Shown piece after piece: positions 13,101-25,319 of a stretch of 64,000 bases of DNA. The DNA lies in NCBI GenBank assembly GCA_013398955.1, contig VWPU01010164.1, positions 372,001 through 436,000 on the forward strand, written 5' to 3'. The first letter of the stretch is position 1. Every line of letters begins with the position of its first letter. The position numbers and the translations under genes are program-made. The notes beneath the pieces were generated by a model, which saw only the letters and a list, made by a program, of their open reading frames with translations, had not been told where the DNA came from and searched no databases. The stretch comes from Callaeas wilsoni. Its lineage: Eukaryota > Chordata > Aves > Passeriformes > Callaeidae.

Positions 13101-16100
13101 GTTTTATAGACAAACACAAAGGGCTGGGTTGAGCAGAATATGGCAATAACGAGAACAATGAAAGCAACAAAATTTAGACTGTCATTCTGGTGTAAATATT
13201 CAGAATTAACCAAAGGAACAGCTCCTTAGGTTTGCTCAATTCTATCAGCTGATGAAGGAGCATAAAATTACTCAGATGAAGACTAAAATTAGGCTTAATG
13301 AATCCCATCCTAATTTTATAGGGAATTGGCGTTTGCAGAATGCACAGACTTTTTCATTTTAATTAAAACACCATAATTATGTTCTTGAAAATAATTTGCA
13401 TTCCACAAAATGTTTTTGAATTTGCCTCCTCCTTCTTATTTTGAGACGAAAAAGTCTTGAATTTTTTGTCTTTTAAAAGTTGAATTTCACTTAGTACTCT
13501 TAATTATGCTTTCATCCCTGTGCAACGTCCCTCTACTGATAATTTTTTGAGGACACATCTAGACTGTGGTGTTTCCTGGGATTGCTCAGACTGTGGTGGG
13601 GCTCCAGCATAGCTGACTGGAGCATAGAATACGAAAGCTCTGCACTCTGTGCAAGGGGTCAGTGAGGACTCTTCACCACCCTCAAACAAAAGAGTAAAAA
13701 TGAAAAATTAAAGTCTATAATGCTTAAATGAACTGAACTGTAACATTTTAAGGGTGCACAGTAATATCTTACATTTTTCCTTACAAAAGAAATAAACACT
13801 CCTAAAACTGTAGTAGTATGCAAAGTGGATTTTTCACATTTATTTGAGGAATATGAGTTCATGAGCTTCTGTTTTAATTAGAATGAGTCATAGGTTTTGT
13901 ATTTTCTTTTGTGACAAAGATTTTTCATTCTATTTATAGTATATATTAATTTTTAATCCCAGTTAGAAAAGAAGCGGCATCTCAGCATGGCAAGAGTGAT
14001 CTAAAATTATATTTGACAATTAAGTTTTTTAATTATAATTATGATCTGAGACATAATTTTAAACTGTATTTTACAGGTTTGTTTTTTTTTAATACAGGAA
14101 AATAATTTTCTCTTTCTGAACTTGGAGATTATTTGACTTTGCCAGAGGAACACCGTTTACTCAATAGTTTCTCTGCACCATAAAGACAATAATGCTCTCA
14201 TCAACTAATTTCCTGGGTATCACAATGGTTTTGTGAAATAATTTTTTTGTGACAGTCTTTATAATATTAAATTTGAGCTGACTCCTCATGTTCAGATCCA
14301 GAACCTCAGTGCTCAAGTAAACAGCAATATTTTCCTATTTCCCATCCTAACTTTACTTTTGGATCATTCAGTTTTTCTATCGATGGGGGATTTAGGGGTT
14401 TCACCCCTGTGTCTGCAGATAAATGTCTATCTGTAGACTACTCTGAAAGAGATTGGGAGAAGCAACAGAGAAAAGAGGAATTCTGCTTATATTCCATGTA
14501 CAGAATAGCACCTATCTGGTTTTCTCAGTATGTCAAACACTCCTAAAGAAATGTTAGTGTCTACAAACTGGAAAAGGTTGGAAAATATTGGGTCACTTAA
14601 AAAATTCTGATTCTCTACAATTTATTCCACAGGTAGGTTTATAGGCTATATTTATATGCCCTTTGGGAATTTATGTGTTTTAATACTTTTTTTCTTGTCT
14701 TGTAAAGCAGTAAATCTGAATCCCTGATCTCCTTATTTGTGGACTTTTGGATTTTGTCTTTGGTTGATTGGTTGATTTTGGTTTGGTTTGGTTTGATTTT
14801 TTTTTCATTGTTTTGTTTTATTTGTGGTTTTGGGGCAGATTTTTTTTTTGGGTTGGTTTGGTTTGAGTTTGGGGGAAGGTTTTTAGGGTTTTTTGTGTTG
14901 TTGTTGGTTTTTTTTTGTTTTGTTTGTTTTTTGTTTTTGGTTTTTGTTTGTTTGTTTGTTTGTTTCTTACTATTGGTCTGATTTAATGTTTCTAGAGCCT
15001 AAGTGTGTCTGTTCTGGAGAAGTCAAGGAGCAGCCCCTGGACCCAATGTGAGGTAGAACTCTTTGGTTCATGTCTATGCTATGCCGGGGACAGCTCCTCT
15101 CTGGCAGGCTGGCTACATCTACAGGCATACAGTAGCCCTTGGCATCCTCAGACTTAGACAGTGCCCCTAAAATATAAAATGCAAAATTATTAGCATGTGT
15201 TGCAGTAGTGCTAGTGAGAATAATTTCAAAGTGCCTGAAATAATGCAAGAATTATATTGCAATTTGAAAGGGGAAAGTTTTTATAGCATGACAAAGAGAC
15301 TGTGATTTCTGTGCACTGGCATATGGCATATGTGAGTACTCAAAGGTATGATACAAGTTTGGGTGATATTTTAAGACTAAGGAGAATAGCATCAGGCAGA
15401 CCTTATGCAGTTGTATGAACACTGCCTGATGGATAGAGAATCTGTGTGGCATTGTTCCCTGAACTGGAATGGAGATACCTTGTGAAAAACATGCTGGAGT
15501 GGTTCAGGAAAGATCTGGAGAGTGTGCTGGCAGTTAAGCAGTGTGGAGAACCAAGTCTGACTTGTTTATAACAAGTTTTCCAAACTTATTCCTTACTCTG
15601 TTGCAGCAGGCAATGTAGATGTATACTGAATATTCCAGATAAAATCTTGTCTGTGATTGGTGATACATTTCTAGTATAGTTTGGAAAAAATGTGATGTTA
15701 CTGGTATAGTCAGGAATCTGTCTTTATGTTGACTTTGTCATGGTGGTTCACCATTATCATCCAACTGACTAAAAACTTAGCATTCCTTTCTATGTCTGTC
15801 TCTCTCAAATTCCAGATAAATTAGAATTATCCCTATGTCAAAGCATCTTCATCGAAGTGACATTCTAAAACTGCTGATACTCACACAGGTATTTCTAGGG
15901 TGTGTGTTGTGTTTTCTGCTCGTTGAATGGTCTTGGGACATAGGGAATTACAAAGATTCTCTGGGCCTTTCCTTGCTTCACTATATCAAATCTGTGGATT
16001 TTTGCTGAGATAAAATTAATGATAGAAGACTTCCCATTATGGTCAGATTTGCAAAGAATCCATTAAAGATCACCAAGAAACTGCTGATGGGTTTTCACCG

Positions 16101-16639
16101 GGGGAAAAAAAAAAGTATTTTGTTTCCGCATTCCTGAGCAGTGCATGTTTAACATGAATATTATGATGCTAAGCCAAAAAAGGAGAGAAGAATTCACAAT
16201 TTCAGGAGACATCAGAACTGCTACAACAGGTTAAGGGTGATACACAGGGCTAACTGCATTTAATTGCTGAAATAGATTAAATGTAACTCTACCAGTAAAT
16301 TTAGCAAAGTTCAACTGATGAGCTTCCACTTTATGGCCGAAATGTATTTTATTCGTCTTGTAAAAGAGGCCTAGTTATAACTAGACACATTCTTCAAATG
16401 GTATTTATAGTCAATGGAAGGCTCCCGCAGAAAATGATTCATTCCCTTGGGATTCTGTATTTCAGTCTAGAGGTGCCTGTCTCTCTCAACTAATTAGAAA
16501 TAATCTACAATATCTAGCCTCCAGACCTGTCTAAATCAAGATAATTCAAGACATATATTCATGAACATATGCCTTAAATTATTATATTTCACTATTTCGC
16601 TGTTTTTCTGTATCATATTTTCCTCTACAAAATATATTC
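10104..16639. other. Single-copy A+T-rich DNA with one G/T-rich tract, no gene seen
   Basis: No recognisable gene. A moderately GC-rich patch at 10290-10620 ends in a run of 16 A (10631-10646). A strong acceptor-like signal lies at 11267-11288: a run of 15 T followed by CTTGCAG. Other patches of higher GC at 11690-11900, 13540-13680 and 15000-15150 match nothing I know. The G/T-rich tract at 14755-14966 is listed separately. Open frames are at most 97 codons and unrecognised. Confidence 0.55.
14755..14966. repeat. G/T-rich low-complexity tract ending in (TTTG)n
   Basis: About 210 bases of almost only G and T, with irregular GGTTT, GTTTT and TTTTTG units, finishing in a clean (TTTG)n run at about 14943-14965. 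It produces an 80-codon frame (14739-14981) made of F, L, V, G and W. That frame is a compositional artefact, not a membrane protein. A second tract of the same kind lies at 20263-20515. Confidence 0.85.
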
Positions 16640-18260
16640 TGATCTTTTTGTGTGTTAAAAATGCTTCCAAATTTACAGTCATCAAGAGCCCTCATTAAAA
16701 TGCTAACTTTTTTGCTGCCACAAAACACCACAAAAAAACCCCCCACCAAAACCCCAACTATCTGCAGGTGTTTTTTTGTAACATCTACAAGCATGTTGGA
16801 GTTGAACAGAATTGGCCCTGGTTTGAAACCCTGGCACACACCACTAGTGATTGGCCTCCAGCTGGAGCAGATGCGACTGATCCCCACTCTCTGATCCTGG
16901 AAGCTGAGCAACTTTTCAGTTTGTCTCACTACCCACTTATCTAGAATATACTTTATCAGTTTGTTCATGAGGATTTGATGGGAGACAGTGTCGAAATCTG
17001 AAGTCAACATGAACAACAACAACAGTAATCTGCTGAGCCAATGATTTCTTTGCAGAAGGTTACTAGGCTATTCAGGCATTCAGCATTATATACATGATTT
17101 ATATAAGATGAAAACCCAATATATGCAATTGATTTTCCTTATGTAAATTCATGTCGACTAGTCTAGAAAGCCTTTTTTTCCTTAATGTGATTGGAAGTGT
17201 ATTTCAGGGTTATTTGCTTTCTCATCTTCCCAGGGATTCAGGTGAGGCTAATGTGCCTGTAGTTTCCCTGATCCTCATTCTTGCCTGTCTGCATCAGTTT
17301 GCTTTTTTCCATTGCCCAAGAATCTCTTGCAGTTGCCGTGATCTTTCCAAGGTAGTTGAGAGTGGCCTTGCAATGACATTTTCCAGCTCCATCAGCACTT
17401 GTGAGGGCCAGGTGCCGAGGCTTGCGGATGTTCAGTTTCTTTAAATATTCCCAAATCTGATCCTGTTCTACTGAGAGTAACTCTTTGCTCCAGACTTTCC
17501 CACAGATTTGAGGAACCTGGAACCCCAGAAGATAAACCTTAAAAGTAAAGACTAAAGTGTTTTCTGTGTTCTGTTACATCAGGTTCCCTGCACTGTTCAG
17601 CAGCAGCTTGATAGTTCTGGTCTTCCTTTTGCTGCTGATATTCTTGTTGAAGCCTTAGCAGATATAACTCCAAATGAGTTTTGGCTTTCCTAACCACAAC
17701 CTTGCCCTTGGAGAGTGCCTCTACTCTCTGTCTTATCCTGCTTCCACCTCTCATATTCTTCCTTTTTTTCTTTTTTTCCACATTTGACTGCAGTTAATAC
17801 AAGCAAGAGTCAATTCATGTTCATATAGGCAGGCATATTGTCACCTTTACTTGATTGTCCACATATTGGGATGGACCATACACAAGCTTGGAAAAAGTGA
17901 CCCTTGGAAATCAATCAGCTCTCCCAGACCCTCATACTTTGCTTCCTCTTTTCAGGATCACAAATGCCACCATCTCTCTGGGGTCAAGAATTCCCCTAGC
18001 CTTCACATTCCTGACCAGTTCATCATCTGCTGTAATTGCGAGATCCAGCAAAGCAGCTCCCTTCACTGACTTCTGAACCACCTGTGCCAGGAACAATGCA
18101 CTCCAGACACCTCCCATATTGCTTGAGCTCTGCTGTGTTTTCCCTCAGCAGATATTGGGCTGGTTTCAGTTACCCATGAGGGCCAGGACTTCCAGTTGTC
18201 TGAAGAAAGCCAGACGCTATTAGGCCTCTTTTTATCTATCAAGTCTTTCTCCAAAGAAGT
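16640..18260 (-). mobile_element. CR1 LINE ORF2 fragment, endonuclease end through reverse transcriptase
   Basis: Minus-strand reading runs in the expected CR1 order. The end of the endonuclease (LLDLAITADDELVRNVKARG at 18051-17992, then a degraded DHEM-type block) is followed by the linker (VRKAKTHLELYLLRLQQ near 17690-17640). The reverse transcriptase comes next, with SDFDTVSHQIL at 17001-16969, SWRPITSGVCQG at 16863-16828 and PILFNS just after. The catalytic FADD box and everything 3' of it are missing. The copy breaks off into A/C-rich DNA near 16760, and its link to sequence below about 16790 is uncertain. Frameshifts interrupt most of it, but the 146-codon frame 16582-17022 stays open through the reverse transcriptase block and is the longest in the window. 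Not functional: no start, no complete domain, no 3' tail. Confidence 0.85.
16721..16760. repeat. A/C-rich low-complexity tract at the end of a CR1 copy
   Basis: About 40 bases of A and C with irregular C-runs. It lies just where the minus-strand CR1 reverse transcriptase similarity ends, so it either marks the breakpoint or was inserted there. Confidence 0.7.
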
Positions 18261-19552
18261 GCTATTGAATACAAGCAGCTTCTTTTTTAATACCAGAACC
18301 AAAAATGAACTAAATGTTATTAAGGAATTAACCAGGACAGTTGTCAGTCAGAAATTATTCTTTTAAAATTGGGGAAAGATCCTATGCATTCTGTTAGGAA
18401 ATTATTTATCACAGCTTTACATTAACATATAATGGAGGTTCTTTTGCTGGGGGTTATCAAAAGCAGTAATAGCCATATGTGCTTATATTAAAAAAAACCC
18501 AAACAAACAATGCTGTGCTTCTTTTGTTTTTGAATTCATTCCTAAGTACATCAGTGACATTCAGAAAGAATTATAACAAGATAATGACTGGAAAATGACC
18601 TTTCTACTTATTGCTGTTAAATTTAAAAAATGATACATAGGCAATAAAGACTTTAAAAACCCCCTTCATCGTATAACTTGGTGACTGTGAATGAACATAT
18701 AAGCCTCTTTAGGAAAGATCTTGGAATGTGTGCTTTACCTGACAAGGAACAGAGCTCATTACCGCTACAGTAATCAATAACCCCTGCTAATGTGTTCAGT
18801 TGGCGACATAGACCAGATCAATAAAACCTGCCACATGCTTTTGTTTTAGGAAATGAAACCTTTTAGTTCTTAATTAAGGGAGAGACCTCACATCCTTAAT
18901 GATGTTTGCAATGACTGTTGCCACAAAGGACAATAACAACTGCATCTGAGGTTTGCTCTAAAAGACTTTGACAAAGTAGTTAGAGAGTTGAGCCAAAACT
19001 GATCTAAATTTATTTAATTTATTTTAATGCAGCAAAACCGGGGGAAAATAATATTCAAGTAGAAGAAGTATTCTGATAAATTACTGTGGTTATCAGAGGA
19101 AATAATACTTCCATTACTGTAACGTGTGTCTGCAATCTGCCAACAAAAGATATAGAATCAAACACTGCCAAAGTGCTTTGTGTGCTACTGATTGTGGATC
19201 TTTAGACATGGCCATTGTAAAATGTAAGTTATTCTTTTTTGCTTCATCTCTGTTGTTATTATTGTTCTGACTTCTGTATGCTGGTGCATATTCTACAAGG
19301 CAATTAAGCTAAGGGAAAGCTCATGTGGAGTGGAGAGCAGGAGCAAACTAACAGTAATGACCGCACTGAAAATGACTCGGTTATTTACAGTTAATAAAAG
19401 GATAAATATATGAGAGGGAATGGATTACTTTAAACGTTTAATCAAAAAAACCTATTTACATAATATATGAAAGATGTGAATGGGATCATACACATACATC
19501 TTGATGATGGTGTTACTGTCTTTTCCAATGCTAGTATGTTGGAAGACAACTC

Positions 19553-19582
19553 ACATCAAAGGTTTGTACATCAAAGGTTTGT
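19553..19582. repeat. Perfect 15-bp tandem duplication
   Basis: The unit ACATCAAAGGTTTGT occurs twice back to back, at 19553-19567 and 19568-19582, with no mismatch. This is consistent with a recent slippage event. No function is implied. Confidence 0.95.
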
Positions 19583-20262
19583 ATAACTGGAGCTAGCACT
19601 TTCATTTCCCACATAGTTTCTGTGATAAGATTAGCTGCAATGAAGTCTTAAAGGTTCAAACAGGGTTTAAGAGAAACATATCTAAGGGTTCAGATTTGCA
19701 AAACACTAAACCTTCACAGAAATTGGCTATAAGTTCACCTGTCTAAGAAGGTGTGGGGATATGGAATAAAAATGGAAGAAATCAAAGGGAGAATTGCTAA
19801 GCATTTGCAAAGCAACCTAACAATGCCGAAGCTTACATTGTCACTAATCCTGCAAATGCAAATCTATATGCATAATTTTACTCACACAAATGATTACTTG
19901 CAGGACCAAGCTCAAAGATCACCATTATTAACTGAGAAGTACAAGAATCTAAGAGCAGGATGATTGACACCCCTTTCATTTGCACAGTACAAGGCATAGA
20001 CACTAAATGTGCTGAAAGCAGTAGTATTACAGCAGTATAAAACTGAGAAGTTAAATTTAGACTAAGTATACCTTCAGGAACAGTGTGATGTGGAGGAGAT
20101 CAAGACAGGTAAAGAAGTAAAGATATTACATTTCATGCACTTGCTCAAAACAACTTTTTTTTTTAAAAATACACGTAGCAGATGCTTGGGAACAACACTT
20201 GCATCATGAATGCAAAATTTGGCCTGTATAATGCATAATTTTCTACAATAAAGTTTTGAGGA

Positions 20263-20485
20263 TTGTTTTGGTTTTATTTTTGATGGGTTTTGGTGTGTGG
20301 GTTTTTTTGATTTTTTCTTTGGGTTTGATTGTGGTCTTTTTGGGAGATTTAGGTTTTGAGTTTTGTTTGATTTGGGTTTTCTTAGGTTGTTTTGTTTTTG
20401 TTTTTTTTTTTTTTTTAATCCCTGGCTGAAAACAGGACAGTGGTTTTGTTGTTTTGTGGTGGGTTTTTTTGTTTGTTGTTGGGGT

Positions 20486-20515
<30 letters not shown>
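20263..20515. repeat. G/T-rich low-complexity tract with T16 and (TTTG)n
   Basis: About 250 bases dominated by G and T, including a run of 16 T at 20401-20416 and (TTTG)n at about 20494-20512. A short A-containing interruption lies at about 20417-20440. Composition resembles the tract at 14755-14966, and the reverse complement of the A/C-rich tracts elsewhere. Confidence 0.85.
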
Positions 20516-20516
<1 letters not shown>

Positions 20517-21814
20517 TTTATCACTCGTTTTAAGCTTAAACAAATTATAAATCAGAGAACTGCAACTAAAATGTAAATTTTATTATTCCATATGTTGCAA
20601 GTGCTTGTTCAGGAGAATAAGTTATTCTCTTGAGAAAAGACCTGCCTGTATTCATTACTAAAAGAAAAAATTGGACAGTTTCATAGCATTTCTTACCTAT
20701 CTCTAGCCAGCTACAAATGCAAACATCTAAAGTTGATTCAATAGCTTAAATGCAGGTATTGGCTGCTCTTAATTTTCCCTACCATATCTGGGACATCACA
20801 ATACAGCTCGTACCTGACAGAAGACCCAAGGTAAACCTCTTGCCTTTCTGGCTGAATACCACATGACATGTCTACACCAGATGTTTATAGGCAAATGAGC
20901 TGCCTCCCATCCAAAACTAACTTCCTTTATAGGCAGCAGAGCAAGGGAGGCGAAATGAGCTGACTTAGAGACGCCTCCTGAAGTTGTCTATGTTGGGGTT
21001 GAAGTGAAACATCGAAGGAAAATGGTGCTCTCTTTCTGATGGCAAAATAATTTGCTTGATGATTTGCCTAGGTCACATATTTAATTCTTTAAAAAAGGAG
21101 TTCTACCTGCTATGAAAGTAACAGCACCTCTGCATGCTTTAATAATATATCCTGTCTGAAGCTACTGAGGACCTTGCTGCTAACTGGAATGATAGCAAGG
21201 CTGGTCATTTTCTTCATATGAATTAAAGTACTACAATACAATAATTATTCTTCCATACTTTCTATTTTTGAGCAAGGTATTTCAAGTCTCACATTCCTCA
21301 TACCTCCAAGTATCTTTGAGTGTTCATCTAGTACAACACAGACGAAGAGAAAACAGCCTATTTTAGAAGATTAAGCTGTATGAAATACCAGGTAACTTTC
21401 TGAGAAAATAAAGAGAGGGAAAATAACTCTAAGAGGCTCTATTTCAACCAGATGAGGAAGCTTAGTAAAGAAATATGATCAAAGCAATGTAATATATGCC
21501 TGCCAGAAATAATAGGTACATATTGAAATTTCCACTTTTAACTTTGGGTATGGCTGTTTGAAGATTTGCATATATCCATAGCTGTTGAACATTTTTCTTT
21601 CTATAGATGCCATGAAACAAGTTGTAACTCAATGGAATGTGCTAAAAAATTCAGGAAAAGGGAAGAGAGGATGCTGGGGAGACTTTCAGGATTAACATGC
21701 AGTACTGAATATTTAATTAGCCAGGGATAACAACAGGTAATTATGAAATCAAGCAAAGTTCTATTATGCATAATTTTATAATTCATGCGGGTGTGTCATA
21801 AAATTACAAGCATT

Positions 21815-21890
21815 TGTACTTTTAAAAAACTAACCATGTGTTTAATGCAAATGCAATCACGCTAATGTGATTCACATTTTTAAAAGTGCA
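21815..21890. other. Inverted repeat enclosing an octamer and an inner near-palindrome
   Basis: The left arm TGTACTTTTAAAAA (21815-21828) pairs with the right arm TTTTTAAAAGTGCA (21877-21890) over 14 bases with one mismatch (a possible G-T pair in RNA). The interval between them holds ATGCAAAT, the classical octamer bound by POU/Oct factors, at 21845-21852. It also holds a 15-base near-palindrome, AATGTGA-T-TCACATT, at 21864-21878, which overlaps the right arm by two bases. The pattern is seen directly. A regulatory role is only a possibility. Confidence 0.45.
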
Positions 21891-22569
21891 CATTGAGAGA
21901 GTGGGTAATAATGAGAGGCTTTGTAAACAAAATCACTGGGAGATACTAATAACATAGCACTACTAAGTGTGTTATTTATTGCGAAATTTGGAGAAGAGAA
22001 AAAAATGACCTATAATCAGCTCTTCATTTCCTGTTTTTAATTCTCAGGTATTTTAGGATTGCACTTTTCTTTTGTTCCTCTATTTGTTTGTGCTTCTGGC
22101 CTTGGCTATGTAAGTCTGAGAGAAGGTGTGAGTGATCAGAAGGGGTGAGGACATATTCATACCATTTCATTTTAATTCAGATGGTTAAATGGAAGGAGAT
22201 AATCTCTTCCTCTGAACTGTCTATGGCAGAAACTCTGATGACTCCAAGGGGAACTTTCGTTTATGTGGATAAAGTTATATAACAGAGTTATATATAAAGT
22301 TATAATACATACAAAATGAAAGGTGATTTGCTGTCTAAGGTTTATTGTTACATCAATGTCTAAACTTAGATTGTCCGTGGCTTCTAGTGAACCACAAAAT
22401 TTCCAGGATATTCACATAGGACGGCAAACATGATCTAGTGCTTGGCAGCTGGAGGGCATGGGGAATACTCCAGACCTTTTTGAAATAGTGCAAAATATCT
22501 GTGTTTAGACAACTGAATCCTGCCATAGGTATCTATGTTCGGGTGAATTGAACAGCTTTCCATTCCCCA

Positions 22570-22962
22570 CTAGTGGTATTGAATAGAGCTAGATGAATTT
22601 TGATGTCTGGTACACTCATGGACCTAAATGCCCGGTACAAAAGAGACATGATCTTGCTGGAGCAAGTTCAGTGAAGGGACACAAAGCTGATGAAGGCCTT
22701 GGAGCATCTCTTGTATAAGAAGAGGTTGACAGAATTAGGGCTGTTCAAACTGCAGAAATGAAGGCTGAGAGGGATTGAGTCAATGTGTATAAATTCCTGA
22801 CGAGGGAATGAAGAAGGTGAAGCCAGAGTCCTCAGTGGTGCCTAATGAACTGGTTAGTCAGAGGGGCTGAGGAATCTCCTTCCTAGGAGATGTGTAAAAC
22901 CCAACTGACCTGGCCCTGGGCAGCCTTCTCTAGGTGACCCTGCTCTGACTGGGGCATTGGCG
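22570..22962 (+). mobile_element. CR1 LINE 3' end, internally deleted
   Basis: Plus-strand sequence follows the end of CR1 ORF2 and the 3' untranslated region. It has GGTACAAAAGAGACATG, then GATGAAGGCCTTGGAGCATC, a GAGGTTGACAGAATTAGG segment, and a GGGATTGAGTCAATGTGTAT segment. It then skips the middle of the usual tail to AACCCAACTGACCTGGCCCT, GGGCAGCCTTCTCTAGGTGA and a GGGGCATTGG ending. The 8-bp terminal repeat is gone. No coding potential. Confidence 0.85.
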
Positions 22963-23490
22963 CTCTGGTGCTGGAATTGTCCTTTCACGTCTGTTGTTCT
23001 GCAGTTCTACGTTGGTGATATATGCAAGAAAGGACGAGCTTTTGAAGGAAAACTTAGAAATGCCTCAGCCAGGGAAGTGGGGTTTCTAGTAACTGCATTT
23101 TTATCTGTATATGTAAATACAACTATGCAGACAACTAAACTGAAGTTCCTTGATTTGTACTCACATGCATCCAATATCCAGAAGTACCTACAGTGTGGAC
23201 ATAGAAGAGTCTAATATGATAGCCCATAATGCAACCTTAAAAGCAAAATAAATTGTCACTGCAGACCCTCTCTTCTCTCCAAAGAAGTACCATTTGTTAA
23301 AAATGTGCCTTTAATACCTTACAAATGTCCATTGGTGAAAACATAGGCTTTCAATAAAGGTTTTGTACAGATTCCTAGACGTCTACTCATAAGCAAAATA
23401 TATCCAGAATGGTATTTTTTTAGTAATTTCAACTATTTGCCCTCAAAATAGTATCAAGGTATTGTTCATGCCAAGGTTCTTCACAAAAGT
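22963..23490. other. Single-copy spacer between two CR1 tails
   Basis: About 530 bases with no recognised feature. The 85-codon frame at 22957-23214 begins at the last bases of the CR1 tail and resembles nothing I know. Confidence 0.6.
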
Positions 23491-23872
23491 CACAGAATTA
23501 CAGAATCACAGAATGGGTAAGGTTGGAAGGGACCAGAGTGGGTTTATCTGGTCCAACCTCCCTGCTCAAGCAGGGCCATCCTAGGGCACATGGCCAGGGC
23601 TGCATCCAGATGGTTCTTGAGTACATCCAGTGAGGGAGACTCCACAACCTCTCTGGGCTACCTTTTCCAGTGCACAATAACCCACACAGTAAAGAAGTTC
23701 TTCCTCATATTCAGGTGGAACTTCCTGTGCATCAGTTTCTGCTCATTGCCTCTTGTCCTATCTCTTGGCACCTCCGAAAATAGCGTGTTTCCATCCTATA
23801 GGCACCCTCCCTTTAGATACTTGTAGACATTCATGAGAACCCCTCTCATTCATCTGTTCTTGAGGCTGAACC
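23491..23872 (-). mobile_element. CR1 LINE 3' tail with intact terminal repeat
   Basis: The minus-strand CR1 3' end is the least damaged tail in the window. On the plus strand it begins with three octamers, CACAGAAT-TACAGAAT-CACAGAAT (23491-23514), the reverse complement of the CR1 terminal repeat. It then reads GGTTGGAAGGGACCAGA, CTGGTCCAACCTCCCTGCTC, a GGGAGACTCCACAACCTCTC segment and the AAGAAGTTCTTCCTCATATT segment. It fades after GAGGCTGAACCC (about 23860-23871), where the next upstream CR1 segment would start. It is a typical 5'-truncated copy and encodes nothing. Confidence 0.95.
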
Positions 23873-25319
23873 CTAGAAATGTGACTGTACTGGATTTGCC
23901 TCTTTCTACTGCCCAGAGTCCTTCAACATTATCTCAGTGCTAATGCTCTCAAACACTACCCCAAGTCCTCACAAAAACATAAGGATGCTATATTTAGTCA
24001 CATCAGGTCAAAGGTGCCTTCAATTCAGCAGTCTGAGTTCAACAGCAAGAGAAAACTGCCAAGAAACTACAGATAAAGCTTATAAGGTACTTTCTTTTAA
24101 TAGTATCTCATATCATTCATGACCTATGTTATTACTCATTACTCCATTATTTAGAGAAAATATGTTCTAAATAAGTTATTAGAAATCATTTTATTAACAA
24201 AGCATATTTTCTCTTAATATCTGCAAGGGAAAGATTTTGCTTTGCTAAATCTTTGCTTAAGAGCTTTCAATGTGTAGTTTTTGCACCAACATAAACTTGC
24301 ATCAATGACTCAGCTACATATATATTGTCACTTTGAATTGAGCTGAGTTTCAAAAAAGTTTTTTTAGAGAGGAGTACGTGACAAAGGTAGTAAAATTTAA
24401 AATGACATGACTTCTCTGATTCAAAGACTCTCTACAGACACTCCACCTAAATTCTTTGGCTTCAGTCCCATTTTCTTTAAGTTACTGTGGTAAATAACTG
24501 AATGACTGGGAAATAAAGCTAATTATATTGCTGCATTTCCAATTACAATTTCAGTCCAAAAAATTTAAATTATATTTTCAAACTGATACCTTGTTTTTAA
24601 ACTCAAGACATTTTGTGAAGAGTAATTGGTATTTTTCCTCCACACTATTTTAATCAAAACTCTTTCTAGAGCATGATCTTCCAGCATTAGTCTTAGAAAG
24701 ATTTTTTTTTAAATTTTATAGATGACTCATAAACTTTGAAAAATGGATCTTATAATGAAAATGCTGACATAACATTAACCATAGCAGCAAGAACAGTGCC
24801 ACAGTAATTTATTTACATGTTGCTTTTCAATTTCTTTGCATGCTATTGTTATCATTTTTATGGCAAGTATTATTTTTCAACAAGTTTCTGATTTGCAATT
24901 TTATACTGCAATCTTTACTGTTGGCTAGGGTTTTCTTACAAATTAATTACGCTCTTCAACGAAATTGCTTAGACCTAGAAAACTGACACAATTTATTATT
25001 GTTTCCAAAGGGAAAACTTAATGTCTTCACTATAGTATGGGCTCAGCCTTATTGTAGTTTCATCTATAGTGATAAGTATAACAACATAAATAATAATGTA
25101 ATAATAATTCTTAAAAATCATCAGAAGACATCTGTTCAAGTCAGCAAAGATTGCTGGCCTAATTCTCTTCTCAATTCCAAAGATTTAATATTGGTACAAC
25201 TCCAGTTTCTGTGAATTTATTATATATTGTACCACTTAAAAGACCTAAACTTCTCTCTTTTCTAATGGAATGAACTAAAATCTGAAGGAATGTATACTAT
25301 CTGCTGAATTTAAGCTCAG
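23873..25319. other. Single-copy A+T-rich DNA, nothing recognised
   Basis: About 1.4 kb, strongly A+T-rich, with frames of 71 codons or fewer. No repeat or RNA gene recognised. Confidence 0.6.

Larger units (their letters stand above)
18261..22569. other. Single-copy A+T-rich DNA, no gene seen
   Basis: No gene or recognised interspersed repeat. It holds a short A/C patch (18488-18510), the 15-bp tandem duplication at 19553-19582, the G/T-rich tract at 20263-20515, and the hairpin at 21815-21890. Stretches near 18660-18960 and 21800-21990 have few low-complexity runs and would be the first places to test for conserved non-coding sequence, but conservation cannot be judged from one sequence. 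Confidence 0.55.

Noticed and set aside
14739..14981. 80-codon hydrophobic frame resembling a membrane protein
   Set aside because: It is the translation of a G/T-rich low-complexity tract. The F, L, V, W and G content comes from composition alone.
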